Assembly: GCF_020150455.1 (NCBI RefSeq) | Contig: NZ_CP083740.1 | Span: forward strand, 1,426,001 to 1,490,000 | Length of the DNA: 64,000 bases | Origin: Bremerella sp. TYQ1 | GTDB taxonomy: Bacteria; Planctomycetota; Planctomycetia; Pirellulales; Pirellulaceae | Direction: 5' to 3' | Part shown: piece by piece, positions 62,508-64,000 of the stretch | Layout: every line of letters begins with the position of its first letter | Position numbering within the stretch: the stretch's first letter is position 1 | Notes under the pieces: generated by a model | The model's input: the letters and a program-made list of their open reading frames with translations, nothing else | Told to the model about the DNA's origin: nothing | The model's database searches: none | Translations under genes and position numbers: made by a program

Positions 62508-63905
62508 CTAAGCAATTAATTCTGGAATGACTTTGCCGCCAAACTGGCTTAGCTGTTTGAAGCGACCGGCGTGATAGAACGTCAGCTTGTTGTCATCCAG
62601 CCCCAGAAGCCTCAGCAGCGTAACATGGAAGTCGCGAATATGGGCGACATTTTCGATCGCTTCCATTCCTGTCTCATCGGTGGCCCCGATCGTATGCCCG
62701 GCGTTTACGCCGCCACCGGCAAGCCAGTACGTCATCGCGTGTGGATTGTGATCTCTTCCATAGGCCGTTCCACCGCGCACACCATTGTCAGGCGTTCTGC
62801 CGAATTCACCGCACCAAACAATCAGCGTTTCGTCGAGTAACCCTGATCGTTTCAAATCTTGAATCAACGCAGCAATCGGCTGATCGACCGCTTCTACAAG
62901 ATTGCCGTGTGCTCTTTCGATGTAGTCGTGACTATCCCACGAGCCATGATAGAGCTGAACGAACCGCACGCCTTGCTGTACCAACTTACGAGCTAAAAGA
63001 CATTTCCGGCCAAATGAATCGGTCGGTTCTTTTCCTACTCCGTATAAATCAAGCGTTTCTTGAGGCTCCCGTTTTAAGTCGAGCACATCGGGTACTTGCA
63101 TTTGCATACGGAAAGCCAACTCGTAACTTTCCATCCGTGCACTAAGTTCGTCGTGAAAAGGATGTCGCTCAAGGTGCGATTGGTTGAGTTTTGCAATCAG
63201 GTCCAGGTTCTTTCGTTGATGCTTGGCCGATATCCCTTCCGGAGGGAAAAGATCGAGAATCGGGGAACCTTTGGGACGAAGTGGCGTTCCCTGAAATTGG
63301 GCCGGCAAATAGCCGTTACTCCAGTTCGCTGCGCCACCTTGGGGATAACTCACCTCCGGTAGCACAATGAAACCTGGCAAATTGTCATTCTCGGATCCCA
63401 AACCATAATTCACCCAAGCCCCGACTCCAGGATCGCCACCGAAACGATTGCCGCAGTTGAGTTGATACATGGCCGTCGGATGATTGACGCTATCGACTTG
63501 GCATCCTCGATAAAAGCAAATTTCGTCAGCAACGTGGGCCAAGTGACTCCAGTTCTCCGCCATATCAGCGCCAGACTGTCCCACTTTACGAAATTTGAAT
63601 GGGCTTTGTACGTAATAACGCTTGCCGCTTTCCATCGCCGACTTTTGTTCGCCACTTCGCGTGAACTCTTTTAAGTGCAGCTTTTCGAGTTGCGGTTTGG
63701 GATCGAACGTATCGATATGCGACGGGCCGCCTTCCATCGTCAGAAAGATGCAGTTCTTCGCCTTGGCAAGGAAATGAGCTTTCTGACTTAGAGCGTCAGA
63801 GTTGCTTTCTTCCGCGGCTAGGAGCGAACTAAACGCCACGCTACCTAGCGTTGCCCCTAGTCCGTACAAAAACTCGCGTCGACCGGGCACTCGATTAGTA
63901 AACAT
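62508..63905 (-). CDS. DUF1501 (twin-arginine exported) protein
   Basis: 465 aa from the ATG at 63905, overlapping the end of the DUF1553-type gene. Signal VPGRREFLYGLGATLGSVAFSSLLAA has a twin-Arg. The alkaline-phosphatase-like body has FLTMEGGPSHIDTFDPKP, GSWDSHDYIERAHGNLV, IVWCGEFGRTPDNGV and GRDHNPHAMTYWLAGGGV. DUF1501 proteins are always paired with DUF1549/1553 proteins in planctomycetes; function unknown, probably exoenzyme. Confidence 0.95.
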   Translation of the reverse strand: MFTNRVPGRREFLYGLGATLGSVAFSSLLAAEESNSDALSQKAHFLAKAKNCIFLTMEGGPSHIDTFDPKPQLEKLHLKEFTRSGEQKSAMESGKRYYVQSPFKFRKVGQSGADMAENWSHLAHVADEICFYRGCQVDSVNHPTAMYQLNCGNRFGGDPGVGAWVNYGLGSENDNLPGFIVLPEVSYPQGGAANWSNGYLPAQFQGTPLRPKGSPILDLFPPEGISAKHQRKNLDLIAKLNQSHLERHPFHDELSARMESYELAFRMQMQVPDVLDLKREPQETLDLYGVGKEPTDSFGRKCLLARKLVQQGVRFVQLYHGSWDSHDYIERAHGNLVEAVDQPIAALIQDLKRSGLLDETLIVWCGEFGRTPDNGVRGGTAYGRDHNPHAMTYWLAGGGVNAGHTIGATDETGMEAIENVAHIRDFHVTLLRLLGLDDNKLTFYHAGRFKQLSQFGGKVIPELIA

Positions 63906-64000
63906 AAACGAACTCGTTGGAGTTAAAGATCGCGAGACAAACATCGGCTAGTGCCCGTGTATTGGCATCCACTTGAGATGGTTGAAGATCGGGAACGAAA
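63895..64000 (-). CDS. DUF1549/DUF1553 protein, C-terminus only (partial)
   Basis: Only the last 35 residues are in the window: FVPDLQPSQVDANTR and ALADVCLAIFNSNEFVYVY before the TAA. The ending LAIFNSNEFVYV is the typical C-terminus of the DUF1553 proteins encoded upstream of DUF1501 genes, often with a cytochrome c domain at the N-terminus. The rest lies beyond the right edge. Confidence 0.75.
   Translation of the reverse strand, partial: FVPDLQPSQVDANTRALADVCLAIFNSNEFVYVY

Noticed and set aside
1..64000. CRISPR arrays, tRNA, rRNA, prophage genes
   Set aside because: I looked for regular short direct repeats, tRNA-like cloverleaf ends with CCA and phage structural genes and found none; a scan with dedicated software could still find a tRNA I missed.

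Overview
This 64 kb window looks like a chromosome segment of a planctomycete, most likely of the Pirellulaceae (Blastopirellula/Bremerella-like). The evidence is the family mix: four DUF1559 pseudopilin-like proteins, each paired with a small lipoprotein; DUF1501 and DUF1553 proteins; sulfatase, GH88 and SHD1-domain genes; short membrane proteins starting MTNPYQSP; and a methanopterin-type DUF6513 gene. Base composition is moderate and most starts are ATG, with some GTG and TTG. I saw no rRNA, tRNA, CRISPR array or complete insertion sequence.

Layout. 1-2.9 kb: a DUF6513 dihydropteroate-synthase-like gene cut by the window edge, an SDR protein without the usual catalytic residues, and a divergent acyltransferase. 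2.9-14.8 kb: secreted or membrane proteins (PQQ-like propeller, glycine-zipper lipoprotein, HEAT-like, SHD1, thioredoxin-like, SGNH hydrolase) and small enzymes (Rieske, two GNATs, a lipase-like hydrolase, arylamine N-acetyltransferase). 15-22.5 kb: the first DUF1559/lipoprotein pair, an AraC regulator, DNA-3-methyladenine glycosylase I, a cytochrome c-like protein, a sulfatase and a bestrophin. 22.6-27.3 kb: a fused MFS/spermidine-synthase protein and an MFS transporter.

27.38-28.88 kb is the most unusual locus, a retron. A structured non-coding RNA region is bounded by a perfect 10-bp a1/a2 inverted repeat. It has an msr-like branched stem and an msd-like long hairpin, and a 437-aa reverse transcriptase starts 7 nt after a2. 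The RT keeps the YADD catalytic box, but its retron signature motifs are altered (FAEPH for NAxxH, IAG for VTG). No separate effector gene is evident, so the 100-residue N-terminal extension or a trans-acting partner may carry that role.

29-42.9 kb: a beta-helix protein, two glycosyltransferases, a glucoamylase-like enzyme, two more DUF1559 pairs, a tightly packed set of small membrane proteins and a degenerate LmbE-like protein overlapping a GT4 gene. 43-46.7 kb is an accessory-looking stretch: small unknown genes, two copies of a 138-bp MITE-like element with long terminal inverted repeats, and the fourth DUF1559 pair. 46.7-64 kb is mostly housekeeping: LpxL-type acyltransferase, trmL, GH88, ispG (with a hairpin over its ribosome binding site), a DUF1570-like metalloprotease, a nitrilase, a MurE-like ligase with altered C-terminal motifs, an HTH-EIIA fusion, rimO, pgsA, a CPBP protease, a Gfo/Idh/MocA dehydrogenase, a TIM-barrel protein, and DUF1501 plus a truncated DUF1553 gene.

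Method limits: family assignments are by reading protein motifs, with no database search. Start codons were chosen from ribosome binding sites, signal peptides and neighbours.
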